Program-made: the position numbers and the translations under genes
Notes under the pieces: generated by a model
Told to the model about the DNA's origin: nothing
Databases searched by the model: none
The model's input: the letters and a program-made list of their open reading frames with translations, nothing else
Shown here: positions 24,914 through 32,668 of the stretch, piece by piece
How the letters are laid out: every line of letters starts with the position of its first letter
Position numbering within the stretch: position 1 is the first letter of the stretch
NCBI GenBank assembly: GCA_004357385.1
Contig: SMWF01000048.1
Location: 1-59,900 of the forward strand
Length of the DNA: 59,900 nt
DNA from: Gammaproteobacteria bacterium
GTDB taxonomy: Bacteria > Pseudomonadota > Gammaproteobacteria > Pseudomonadales > Azotimanducaceae
Direction: 5' to 3'

Positions 24914-25555
24914 TCAGGTCTGTCCCTCCGCGGGGGGCCTGGCACCGATGGATGGCGGTTCGATGCCCAGGCGCTGCGCCGCGGTGTCAACCAGATAACG
25001 CGCCAATTCGGCGACCGCCTGCGGCAGTTCGAAGGCCGAGTGGTCGTGCAACGCCTGCAACTCTCCGGCGAAACGTCGTAGATGCTCCACATTGGCCTGA
25101 TCGAGAACCCGAGCCGTGATCCGAACCAGGTTGGGCGAGACGTCGTACCAGGGCAGGTTGTCTTCGCGCATCGCCAGGTTTTCGTACATCGCCAGCGCCA
25201 CGGTCAGGTCGGTATCCACCATCAGCGAGTGCCAGGGTTCATGGTCCAGGAACTGCTCGAGATGTTTGCGGGTGGCGTTGGCGAGCGGGGTAATCCCGGG
25301 CAGGTCCATTTCCTGGGACAGGTCGACCATGATGCAGAAATCGGACATATCCTGTTCGGCCAGCGCGCCGAGGGCCTCCTCTGCGCCTTCGGACAGACCG
25401 CGGGACAACAGAAACTCTACTTCATCGCGCAGTTCGCCCGCGCGCTCGGTAAACGCCGCGGCGTCGGCCTCGTCGTGCGCGACCTGCTGGTGGGTCAGAT
25501 CACGCCAGGTCCAGAACCGGATCAGATGGTTGGTGGATGGGATCTGCTCGCTCAT
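24914..25555 (-). CDS. Uncharacterised alpha-helical protein
   Basis: 213 residues with GGAG 8 nt before ATG 25555. It is acidic, with many helices and no signal peptide or membrane segment. Notable stretches are HLIRFWTWRDLTHQQVAHDE, DFCIMVDLSQEMDLPG and a Pro-rich end (PPSIGARPPAEGQT). No catalytic motif or family is recognised. It stands alone between the cupin and the VapBC module; nothing in context suggests its role. Confidence 0.6.
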   Translation of the reverse strand: MSEQIPSTNHLIRFWTWRDLTHQQVAHDEADAAAFTERAGELRDEVEFLLSRGLSEGAEEALGALAEQDMSDFCIMVDLSQEMDLPGITPLANATRKHLEQFLDHEPWHSLMVDTDLTVALAMYENLAMREDNLPWYDVSPNLVRITARVLDQANVEHLRRFAGELQALHDHSAFELPQAVAELARYLVDTAAQRLGIEPPSIGARPPAEGQT

Positions 25556-25663
25556 GACGATCTCCGGTCTGGTCGGTTGATCAGGTTACGCCTATGAGCG
25601 GGAAGTGCGCTACGACGTCCTGCGATTCCACGGTGGTCATCCCCCGACCAGAGGAGCGAAAGT

Positions 25664-26086
25664 CTAACGAATGAGGGCGGGTCCAGCTTGCCAGAGCATC
25701 AGCGGGGTGAGTTCGGCGAGCGAAGTGAAATCCTGATCGCGGCTGAGCATGGTCAGCTCGTGTTCGATGCACAGCTGGGCCAGCAGCGCATCGATGGTTG
25801 CGATCTGCACGCCACGGCGCCGGCAGGCATTGCGCAATCGCGCCGCTTCGATGTAGTCCTTTCGTTTCGGCGCCAGAAACGGAATTGCCGCAAATTGACG
25901 AACGATCTGCTCAGCGGATTTTGGTTTCGTAAAGCCCTGTAGTAACTCCTGCAGTACGATACCGGTGGTATAGACCCCTTCGCCGGCTTCCAGGGCCAGG
26001 TCCAGGCGAACCACTTCGGGTCCAGGGGCGCCCTCACTGCGTCGAAAAGCCATCGACCAGACGCTGGTGTCGACGAACAGGTTCAT
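25664..26086 (-). CDS. vapC: VapC-type PIN-domain toxin
   Basis: 140 residues. The PIN acidic residues are placed as in VapC ribonucleases: D6 (MNLFVDTSVW), E47 (LQELLQGF), D99 (IATIDALLAQLC) and D117 (SRDQDF). Its ATG overlaps the antitoxin stop by 4 nt, so the two are translationally coupled. The toxin would cleave RNA, often initiator tRNA or rRNA, when the antitoxin is degraded. Confidence 0.9.
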   Translation of the reverse strand: MNLFVDTSVWSMAFRRSEGAPGPEVVRLDLALEAGEGVYTTGIVLQELLQGFTKPKSAEQIVRQFAAIPFLAPKRKDYIEAARLRNACRRRGVQIATIDALLAQLCIEHELTMLSRDQDFTSLAELTPLMLWQAGPALIR

Positions 26087-26283
26087 CGGCGCCTTCGATC
26101 GGCCTTGTAGTCCACCTCGTCATTCCAATCGAGTTTGCCGAACAGTTCTCTCAGCTTTTTCTGTTCTCTGCGTGCGATGAATTCCTCGAGCGCCCTGGTG
26201 ACGGCTGCTTTCTTGGTTCGCTCGCCGCTCAACTCCAGCGCACGATCAATCAGTTTCGGGTCCAACGAAAGATTCGTGGCCAT
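26083..26283 (-). CDS. vapB: VapB-family antitoxin
   Basis: 66 residues from ATG 26283. ATNLSLDPKLIDRALELSGE is the ribbon-helix-helix DNA-binding part; RTKKAAVTRALEEFIARREQ is the dimer helix. The C-terminal KLRELFGKLDWNDEVDYKAD is the toxin-binding tail that matches the PF09957 VapB pattern. It should neutralise VapC and repress the operon through the palindrome just upstream. Confidence 0.9.
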   Translation of the reverse strand: MATNLSLDPKLIDRALELSGERTKKAAVTRALEEFIARREQKKLRELFGKLDWNDEVDYKADRRRR

Positions 26284-26315
26284 TGTGTGATTCTCTACAC
26301 ATCGGTTCACACAAT
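26282..26315. promoter_or_regulatory. Palindromic operator of vapBC
   Basis: ATTGTGTGA (26282-26290) and its exact inverse TCACACAAT (26307-26315) are separated by 16 bp and overlap the vapB start codon. Position and symmetry fit the autoregulatory RHH-antitoxin operator. Confidence 0.7.
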
Positions 26316-26356
26316 ATACGCCGATTCGGCACCCGAGGGAGGACCTGGGTGTCAGC

Positions 26357-27166
26357 TTACGGGGAAAACGGCTCGATGAAGCGGATGTTGTCCTTCTCCA
26401 GCCCGTCCTGAACGACGCTCAGTCCACCGGTCTTGATCATCCACTCCAGCCGATGGTCGCGGTACTCGCGTTTGAACAACCCCGCGTCCATCGCGGCTTT
26501 GACCTGATCCAGGCTGACGGCCGGACTGTCGAATGCCACGGCGGCGGCGGCTTCCGCACATTCGCGGACGCTGTCGCGGGCATTGGCGCGGGCGTGCCAA
26601 TCGGCCAGGCTCGAGCCCGGCTCCGGCGTGAAGTCGAAACCGGCCGCACCATTCACATAGGGGATCACCGACAGATCGCCCCAGCCGAACCGGTCGCCGT
26701 TGAACCACTCGCGATCCGACAGCTGGCCTTCGAGCCAGGCAAACCAGGCGGCAACCTGCTCACCCGCCGTTGCCATCATCTGTTCGCCCAGCGCACCGGG
26801 TGCGCGGCCAAAATAGCGGATCTCGGACATACCCCAGTTGATGGCTTCGAAGTGCGTGTCCATGGTGTCTTCCAGCATGCGTACCCGGGCGCGTTCGGCG
26901 GGTTCGGCGGGCAGCAATGGCGGATCGGGCCAGCGCTCCTCGATGTATTCGAGGATTACCGTCGAATCGAACACGCGCACGTCGCCATCGATCAACGCGG
27001 GGACTTCGCCGCGGGGGCTCGCGGCCGCGAACTCTCCAGCCGTCACGCCGCTGCCGAGCGCGTCCGGCATGGGCGCTTCGAACGCGACACCCTTTTCTAA
27101 CAAGGCGATTTTCACCTTCTGTCCGTAGGGCGACAGGGGGTGGTCATAGACGGTGACGGTGCTCAC
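26357..27166 (-). CDS. Glutathione S-transferase
   Basis: About 269 residues from GTG 27166. The N-terminal domain is VTVYDHPLSPYGQKVKIALL with SPYG as the active-site Ser region. SPRGEVPALIDGDVRVFDST gives the cis-Pro and the DST gamma-Glu contact. The C-terminal domain contains FNGDRFGWGDLSVIPYVNGA. A long C-terminal tail (about 60 residues) is unusual for the family. It starts just 1 bp beyond the stop codon of the CoA ligase, so the two are cotranscribed. Confidence 0.88.
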   Translation of the reverse strand: MSTVTVYDHPLSPYGQKVKIALLEKGVAFEAPMPDALGSGVTAGEFAAASPRGEVPALIDGDVRVFDSTVILEYIEERWPDPPLLPAEPAERARVRMLEDTMDTHFEAINWGMSEIRYFGRAPGALGEQMMATAGEQVAAWFAWLEGQLSDREWFNGDRFGWGDLSVIPYVNGAAGFDFTPEPGSSLADWHARANARDSVRECAEAAAAVAFDSPAVSLDQVKAAMDAGLFKREYRDHRLEWMIKTGGLSVVQDGLEKDNIRFIEPFSP

Positions 27167-27167
27167 G

Positions 27168-28778
27168 TCAGTGGCCGCCGATCTTTTCACGCTTGATCTT
27201 GATGCCCGCGGCTTCGCGGTCCCAGGTGTCGGGCGTCACGCCTTCGGCCTTCAGCAGGTGCTTCTGCACTTTCGACGTCGGGGTTTTCGGCAGATCGTCC
27301 ATCACCCGCACATAGCGCGGGATCATGAAGTGCGCCATGCGAGGTTGGAGGAATTCGAGCAGCTCGACCGGATCGAGGGTCTGATCCGGTGCCAGCGACA
27401 CGCACACCATGACCTCGTCTTCGGAGACTTCGCTCTTCACCGCAACGGCGGCCGCTTCCTGAATTGCCGGGTGCATTTGCACCTCGGCCTCCACCTCGAA
27501 GCTCGAGATGTTCTCGCCTCGACGGCGGATCGCATCCTTGATCCGGTCGACGAAGTAATAGTTTCCCTCGTCGTCCATCCTGAAGGCATCGCCCGTGTGG
27601 AACCAGCCGTTGCGCCAGGCTTCCACGGTGGCTTCCGGGTTTTTGTAATAGCCGGAGTTCATGGCCCAGGTGCGGTCCGAGCGCAGGATCAGTTCGCCGA
27701 CCGTGCCGATCGGCACCTCGCAGTCGTTGTCATCGACGATTCGCGCATCGAATCCCTCGCGCAGCGTGCCGGCGATGCCCAGCTGGGGCGGATTGGGTTC
27801 CGAGACGATCGGCGTCGAGATTTCGGTCATGTTGAACAGCGTGTACAGCTTGATGTCGAAGCGCTCTGCAAACTGCTTTGCGTCGTCTGCCCAGGGCACC
27901 ATCAACGCCTGTTTCAATGTATGGAGCCTGTCCTGATCCGACGGGGGTTGCGCCAGCAGAAACGGCGTCATGACGCCGAGCAGCACACAGTAGGTGGATT
28001 GGGTCTCGTCGATGGTCTGCCAGAAGTTTTCGGTGCTGAAGGATTCCACCACGGCGACCGACGCGCCGTTGGACAGCATCGCGTATACCGGGCCCGTGCC
28101 ACCCACGTGAAACAGCGGCAGCGTCATCATGAAACGATCATCGCCGGTGATGAAGGGGAGCGACTCGACATTCTGGGTCCAGATCTGCGTGTACGACGTG
28201 AGCACGCCTTTCGACGGTCCGGTGGTGCCCGACGTGAAGATGACGTAGGCGATGTCCCAGGGCTCGATGGGCCGTTCGAGGTCCGTGGGTTGCTGGTCCG
28301 GCTCGAGTACCTCGGCAGTATGGAACGCAAGCCGCGGGTCGTCCGGTGGCGCGCCCTCGAGAATCACCAGGTCTGTCAGCCAGTGCAACTCGACATCCTT
28401 GAGGCGCGGCGCGAGATCCGCGTGAACCACCCCGATCTTCGCATCGGAAAGCTGCACGACGTGTTCCAGCAGGCCGCCTTTGTACGCCAGGTTCGCCGGC
28501 ACGTACACGGCCCCGAGGTAGTTGATGGCGAACCAGACCCGCAGGCAGTCTGCACCTGTGGGTAGCCAGCAGAACACGTGATCGCCCTGCTTGACGCCGA
28601 GGGCCTGCAGCCCGGCCGCCGTCTGTCGTACCTTCGCCAGGGTGTCCGCATAGGTCCACTGATTGCCATCGGTAAACACCGCAAACGGCGCATCGGGTAT
28701 GTCCCGCGCGTGCTTTTCGAGGATGTGGCGGATGACGCAGTCATCGGGGCTTGGCATGCGTGGGTCGGTGGTGGTCAT
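27168..28778 (-). CDS. Acyl-CoA synthetase (ANL superfamily)
   Basis: 536 residues. AMP-binding motif YVIFTSGTTGPSKGVLTSYT, FNMTEISTP before the adenine pocket, GWFHTGDAFRMDDEGNYYFV with the catalytic Asp, and the hinge DRIKDAIRRRGENISSFEVE. The C-terminal Lys of the A8-A10 region is in PKTPTSKVQKHLLK. The closest known branch looks like crotonobetaine/carnitine-CoA or fatty-acyl-CoA ligases. It is followed directly by a GST; an ABM protein gene lies upstream on the same strand. The acid substrate is unknown. Confidence 0.9.
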   Translation of the reverse strand: MTTTDPRMPSPDDCVIRHILEKHARDIPDAPFAVFTDGNQWTYADTLAKVRQTAAGLQALGVKQGDHVFCWLPTGADCLRVWFAINYLGAVYVPANLAYKGGLLEHVVQLSDAKIGVVHADLAPRLKDVELHWLTDLVILEGAPPDDPRLAFHTAEVLEPDQQPTDLERPIEPWDIAYVIFTSGTTGPSKGVLTSYTQIWTQNVESLPFITGDDRFMMTLPLFHVGGTGPVYAMLSNGASVAVVESFSTENFWQTIDETQSTYCVLLGVMTPFLLAQPPSDQDRLHTLKQALMVPWADDAKQFAERFDIKLYTLFNMTEISTPIVSEPNPPQLGIAGTLREGFDARIVDDNDCEVPIGTVGELILRSDRTWAMNSGYYKNPEATVEAWRNGWFHTGDAFRMDDEGNYYFVDRIKDAIRRRGENISSFEVEAEVQMHPAIQEAAAVAVKSEVSEDEVMVCVSLAPDQTLDPVELLEFLQPRMAHFMIPRYVRVMDDLPKTPTSKVQKHLLKAEGVTPDTWDREAAGIKIKREKIGGH

Positions 28779-28821
28779 TGTCCTGCCTCGTAGTTGTCGG
28801 CGTCGTCGGGCTGGTCCGTGG

Positions 28822-29226
28822 CTAAGTGATGCGCAGCGCTTTCCACCAGGCCTGCATCACCACGGGGAAGCCTTCCGCATGCTGCTTCATCAGGTCGCTG
28901 GCGTCATCCGGCAGCGCCTGTGATTCGGTGGGCACCAGGCCCGACGCGCCCTGAATTGGATCCAGCCATTCGATGTCGATCGACTCGAGCATCGAGCCGA
29001 AATCCGGTGCTTCGTGGTGCGGGCTCGCCTGATGTCCAATGAACGATTGATAGTTGGAGAACGACTCCAGACAGTAATACGACCGCGGTTCCGCACCGCG
29101 CCAGTATTCGTAGCGGCGGCAATTTGCTTCGTGGGCGTGGGTTGCCTCCCACATCATGCGCGCTGTTTCTTCGAACTCCGCTTCCTTGCCCTCGAATATC
29201 TTGATCTTTGCCAGAAAGGTGGCCAT
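28822..29226 (-). CDS. Antibiotic-biosynthesis-monooxygenase-fold (ABM) protein
   Basis: 134 residues from ATG 29226. MATFLAKIKIFEGKEAEFEE, then CRRYEYWRGAEPRSYYCLES and FSNYQSFIGHQASPHH follow the ABM dimeric alpha/beta-barrel pattern, with the conserved HxxSPHH-like segment near residue 65-71. Members include heme-degrading and quinone-forming monooxygenases; many are of unknown function. It is upstream of the CoA ligase on the same strand (43 bp) and may be coexpressed. The longer frame to 29526 lies opposite a lipoprotein gene and is rejected. Confidence 0.75.
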   Translation of the reverse strand: MATFLAKIKIFEGKEAEFEETARMMWEATHAHEANCRRYEYWRGAEPRSYYCLESFSNYQSFIGHQASPHHEAPDFGSMLESIDIEWLDPIQGASGLVPTESQALPDDASDLMKQHAEGFPVVMQAWWKALRIT

Positions 29227-29331
29227 GGGGTTCCCCTGTGTACGAATGCCAGAGTCTACCGAAAAACGGGGCGTGATCGGCGGTGCGGTGTTAGGGTGGA
29301 TGGCCCCGATTTTCGACCCCCGGAGAAATTG

Positions 29332-29637
29332 ATGCGCTGCTTTGTCGTGCGGACGCTCGTTCTGACGCTCGGTGTTGCGCTGGCGGGTTGCGAGTTTATT
29401 GGCGGCGGCGACACCATCGTCAAAGGCCACGACAACGTCGTCGTTACTGACGGCGTGGTTGACCGCGTGGCGGTCGCGCTGGCCAGTTTCGAGTCGACGC
29501 CGCGGGTCACTGATGAGGTTTTGCAAGCGCTGTACGAACAGATTCGTGAGCAGGCGTTGGCCGGGGATATGGACGCTACGCTGGTGGTATTGAAAGTCGC
29601 CGCGCTGCAGCGCAAGCCGAATGAGCCCGAGGGTTAA
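29332..29637 (+). CDS. Small lipoprotein of unknown function
   Basis: 101 residues from ATG 29332 with GGAG 8 nt upstream. MRCFVVRTLVLTLGVALAGC contains the lipobox ALAGC (Cys20). The mature part is short, mildly acidic and mostly helical (VTDEVLQALYEQIREQALAG), with no known domain. It is divergent from the ABM gene with about 100 bp between. Confidence 0.65.
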   Translation: MRCFVVRTLVLTLGVALAGCEFIGGGDTIVKGHDNVVVTDGVVDRVAVALASFESTPRVTDEVLQALYEQIREQALAGDMDATLVVLKVAALQRKPNEPEG

Positions 29638-29715
29638 GGAAATTTACAATCCGACCAATGTTTTAGTGCACCAACAGGCGCACCATGAATCGCGTCATCG
29701 GTACGAGCGGGACGC

Positions 29716-29898
29716 ATGACGTACTCACACCTCAATGGGCAGATCTTCAAGCGCGACGGGACGGTTTACCTCGTCATGGAAGCGAACGACTGGTCTTCGG
29801 ATACCTTGAACGTACGAACCGTCGACGCGAGCAAGGCGATTTGTCAGATGCCGCGCGAAGAAATTCAACGCTACGTGGCGGAACGTAAAAAGCGCTAA
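29716..29898 (+). CDS. Small hypothetical protein
   Basis: 60 residues, basic at the C-terminus (EEIQRYVAERKKR). MTYSHLNGQIFKRDGTVYLV and MEANDWSSDTLNVRTVDASK suggest a compact beta-rich domain. A match to a family is not known to me. The start region has only a weak RBS (GGGAC). It may be a real short gene or a fragment. Confidence 0.4.
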   Translation: MTYSHLNGQIFKRDGTVYLVMEANDWSSDTLNVRTVDASKAICQMPREEIQRYVAERKKR

Positions 29899-29923
29899 CG
29901 ATCGGGCAGACCCTCTGCGCGTT

Positions 29924-30728
29924 TCAGGGGATCAGAAACGAACGCACCAGGGCGACGAACGGCTCGAAGGTTTCGCGCCGGATGTTGTGTCCGGCGCCTT
30001 CCAATTGGTGTGTCTGGATCACCTCATAGTCGGCGTCGATCTGCCGTCGCAGCGCCTCGGTGACCATGGCGCCACGCTGCTCCTCGCCGGCTACCAGCAG
30101 CGTCGGACACTGGATTCCCGGGACAATGGTCTGCCACGGCTCCAGTGCCATGCCATCAATGACGTTCTCGGCAACCTGAAGGCTCGATTCCACCCAGGCA
30201 GGGAACTCGTCGTCGTGCCAGGTCGGGGACATCGCTTTGCCTTGGATCAGCGCTTCTGCAGCACTGAGCTTGCTGAACGATCGAATCACTTGGCGGAACA
30301 TTTCCAGTTGCTGCCGCGCTTCTTCCTCGTTCTTTTCCCCCGTGGGAAGCTCGCGCCAGGGTGGATCTTCCAGCACGATCCGGGAGACGCGCTCGGGATA
30401 GGCCGCGGCGTAAGCCGCGACGGTGCGGGCGCCCATGGAGTGGCCCATCAGCGCCGGTTGCTGCAGGTCGAGGACCGCGATGATTCCGGCCAGATCCTCC
30501 ACATGCGAATCCGGTTCCGGTGCGGCCTTGGTCGACTCCCCATGGCCGCGCGCATCGACCATAATGATGTCGAATGCGTCCTCCAGTTCCCGCGCTACGC
30601 GGGTGAAGCAAAGACCGTTGTCGGTGATGCCGTGACACAGCACCAAGGGGGGGCTTGTCGCCACCGCTGCGGTGATAGACGAAGGTCAGGCCATTGACCA
30701 CCACTTCGCCGCGTAACCAGGTATTCAA
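29924..30728 (-). CDS. Alpha/beta hydrolase interrupted by a frameshift in a C7 run
   Basis: The downstream frame (30664-29924) starts inside the domain: PPLVLCHGITDNGLCF, nucleophile GHSMGAR, acid and GAGHNIRRET. The missing N-terminus (TTG 30728: MNTWLRGEVVVNGLTFVYHR then SGGDKPP) is present in the other frame. The two join if the seven-C run (G7 on the plus strand, 30647-30653) is read as six. The TTG overlaps the stop of the ATP-grasp gene (TTGA), as expected in an intact operon. It is either a sequencing error, a true inactivating mutation or a phase-variable tract. Confidence 0.8.
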
Positions 30729-32044
30729 GTGGCCGACAGGCTGATCAGCTCGGCGGTGGGCAGCTGGCCCTCACCCAGCGAATCACGCTTGGCGCGTTTG
30801 AATGCTTCGAAATCGCCCACCACCATCTGCCAGACGTGTACGTACTGCGCGCCGTCGATCTCGGCCGTAAACGGACTGAACCCGAGTGGGACGCTTGCAA
30901 AGGAGTTGTTGGAGGCACCGTTGGCGACGCCGAACAGGTGCTTGTCCTGAAAGGCCAGATAGTCGGGTAGCTTCTCGCGAATGACCCTGTCGAAAAACAC
31001 CACGGTGGTTTCCTGCTGCACGCCGAGGCGCTTGATCATCTGCGCGGGAAACAGACCGCCGGTCCAGCGCGCGTTGATCTCGATGACCAGAAGCTCATCG
31101 TTGCCGATGAAGAAATCGATGCCGCAGTTGTAGCCTTCCGGGCTGGTGTAGCCGAGCTCGCGGACGTAGCGGCCGACCTCGATCAAGACGTCTTCGTGCG
31201 CGGGCGTCAGCGCGACGTCGGGCCCGATCAGGTTGCCCACCCAAAGCCCTTCGGCGAACAGAATCCGGCGCACGTTGGCGATCGAGATGTCCGAGTCCGA
31301 CACGCACAGATCGACGGTCATCTCGGTGTAGGTGTCGGCGAGTTTGCGCTGCAGCACCACTTCGAGATCGTCGGGGAACTCGGCGAGGTAGACCAGTGCG
31401 TCTGCCGGGCTGCCGACAACCGTGACATTGCGCGCGCCGGCCAGTCCCTTGATCTTCAGCATCAGCGTGTTGTCGTGCTTCTCGAAGAAGGCCGCCACCT
31501 CCGGGCCGTCGAGGTCGGCTTTGTGGAATACCTTCGTGTCCGGCGCGGGGATGCCGAAACGCTCCGCATCGTCGGCCAACTGCATCTTCGAGTTGGCCTT
31601 GCGACTGATGTCGAGTGCTTCGTCGTTACGATGCAGCACCGCATTCCAACCGCTGATCATGTAGAGGGTGTTGAGATCCACGTCGATTCTGCCTGCAGAC
31701 AGATCCTCCGCCATCGCTTCATAGAACCTCTCCCTGGGATAGAAGTGGAAATTGGCGAGAGGAATCGGGTCGAGACCCATGCGCTGGTGTGCAGCGTTGT
31801 AGAATTCCAGGGTATCCCGCCACGCGGGGTCGTTGAAGGCATCGTAGACGGCCACGTGGTCGGTGGGCTTGCCGATGTAGCTCGACGCGATTTGCGGCAT
31901 CGCGATCAGATCGAGGTTCGCTTCGTGGTCGGCCTGTTGCTTGGGCGTGAGGTTCGCCAGATCGAAGTGCAACGAGCAGTCGTCGGCGCACATGGAGTAC
32001 AGCACGCGGGCCTGCTGATCGGGAATGAAAGGCCCGCTACGCAT
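30725..32044 (-). CDS. ATP-grasp carboxylate-amine ligase-like protein
   Basis: 439 residues. The ATP-grasp core runs from about residue 150: ISRKANSKMQLADDAERFGI, the lysine strand NTLMLKIKGLAGARNVTVVG and the Mg/ATP site IGNDELLVIEINARWTGGLF (E-x-N). The N-terminal ~140 residues form a pre-ATP-grasp domain of its own type (CADDCSLHFDLANLTPKQQA). Such enzymes activate a carboxylate as acyl phosphate and join it to an amine or thiol. The closest named family is not clear. Between a GST (9 bp gap) and an alpha/beta hydrolase (overlap), it is probably the central biosynthetic enzyme of this operon. Confidence 0.8.
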   Translation of the reverse strand: MRSGPFIPDQQARVLYSMCADDCSLHFDLANLTPKQQADHEANLDLIAMPQIASSYIGKPTDHVAVYDAFNDPAWRDTLEFYNAAHQRMGLDPIPLANFHFYPRERFYEAMAEDLSAGRIDVDLNTLYMISGWNAVLHRNDEALDISRKANSKMQLADDAERFGIPAPDTKVFHKADLDGPEVAAFFEKHDNTLMLKIKGLAGARNVTVVGSPADALVYLAEFPDDLEVVLQRKLADTYTEMTVDLCVSDSDISIANVRRILFAEGLWVGNLIGPDVALTPAHEDVLIEVGRYVRELGYTSPEGYNCGIDFFIGNDELLVIEINARWTGGLFPAQMIKRLGVQQETTVVFFDRVIREKLPDYLAFQDKHLFGVANGASNNSFASVPLGFSPFTAEIDGAQYVHVWQMVVGDFEAFKRAKRDSLGEGQLPTAELISLSAT

Positions 32045-32053
32045 GCGCTTGCG

Positions 32054-32668
32054 CTAGAGCGGAACGACTGAGGCGCAAGCGCGTTCACTCATCCGATGAA
32101 GCCAGACGCTCAGGTTGGGCTCACTCTGCAGCGGCATGCTCCAGAATGCGGCCACGCGATACCCCGCGTAAGCGGTGATGTCTGCGATGCTGAAATCTGT
32201 GCCGCCCAGCCACCCGGTTTCGGCGAGCCGCTCGTCGAGCAGCGTCAGACAGGTTTGCACGGTCCCAACCAACGAATTCCCCCAGTCCACGTACTGCGTA
32301 AAGTATTCCGCCATCATGGGCTGGGTGTGGTGCCCATACTCAACAGCGGGAATGAACAAGCCCAATTCAGCGCGGCGCTCCCACATCTCGATCACCGCGC
32401 GGGATTCCGGTGTCGCGCCGAACAGTGATGGGCCTTCGCTGATGGAGTCGAGATAGCGTGAGATCGGCAGTGACTCCGCAATGCAGATCCCGTCGTCGAG
32501 CTGCAAAGCGGGAACCTGACCGAGGGGGTTGATCGCGAGAAACTCAGGTGTCTTTTGCTCCCGGGCCTCCGCGTCGAGCTCGACGATCTCGATGTCGAGG
32601 GGTTTCTCACGCAGCAGCATCAGCACGCGGATGGCGTTGGGGGCGCTGGCTAAAGTGTAGAGGCGCAT
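32054..32668 (-). CDS. Glutathione S-transferase
   Basis: 204 residues. MRLYTLASAPNAIRVLMLLR carries the N-terminal active-site Ser/Asn region. INPLGQVPALQLDDGICIAE is the cis-Pro and ESLPISRYLD the gamma-Glu-binding ES pair. The helical C-terminal domain ends with LGGTDFSIADITAYAGYRVA. Its ATG overlaps the stop codon of the TolB/TPR gene by 1 nt (TAATG), and the ATP-grasp gene follows at once. The context suggests conjugation or isomerisation in a dedicated pathway rather than general detoxification. Confidence 0.88.
   Translation of the reverse strand: MRLYTLASAPNAIRVLMLLREKPLDIEIVELDAEAREQKTPEFLAINPLGQVPALQLDDGICIAESLPISRYLDSISEGPSLFGATPESRAVIEMWERRAELGLFIPAVEYGHHTQPMMAEYFTQYVDWGNSLVGTVQTCLTLLDERLAETGWLGGTDFSIADITAYAGYRVAAFWSMPLQSEPNLSVWLHRMSERACASVVPL

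Noticed and set aside
27153..28565. 470-codon plus-strand ORF
   Set aside because: Antisense to the CoA ligase, rich in Arg/His, no family.
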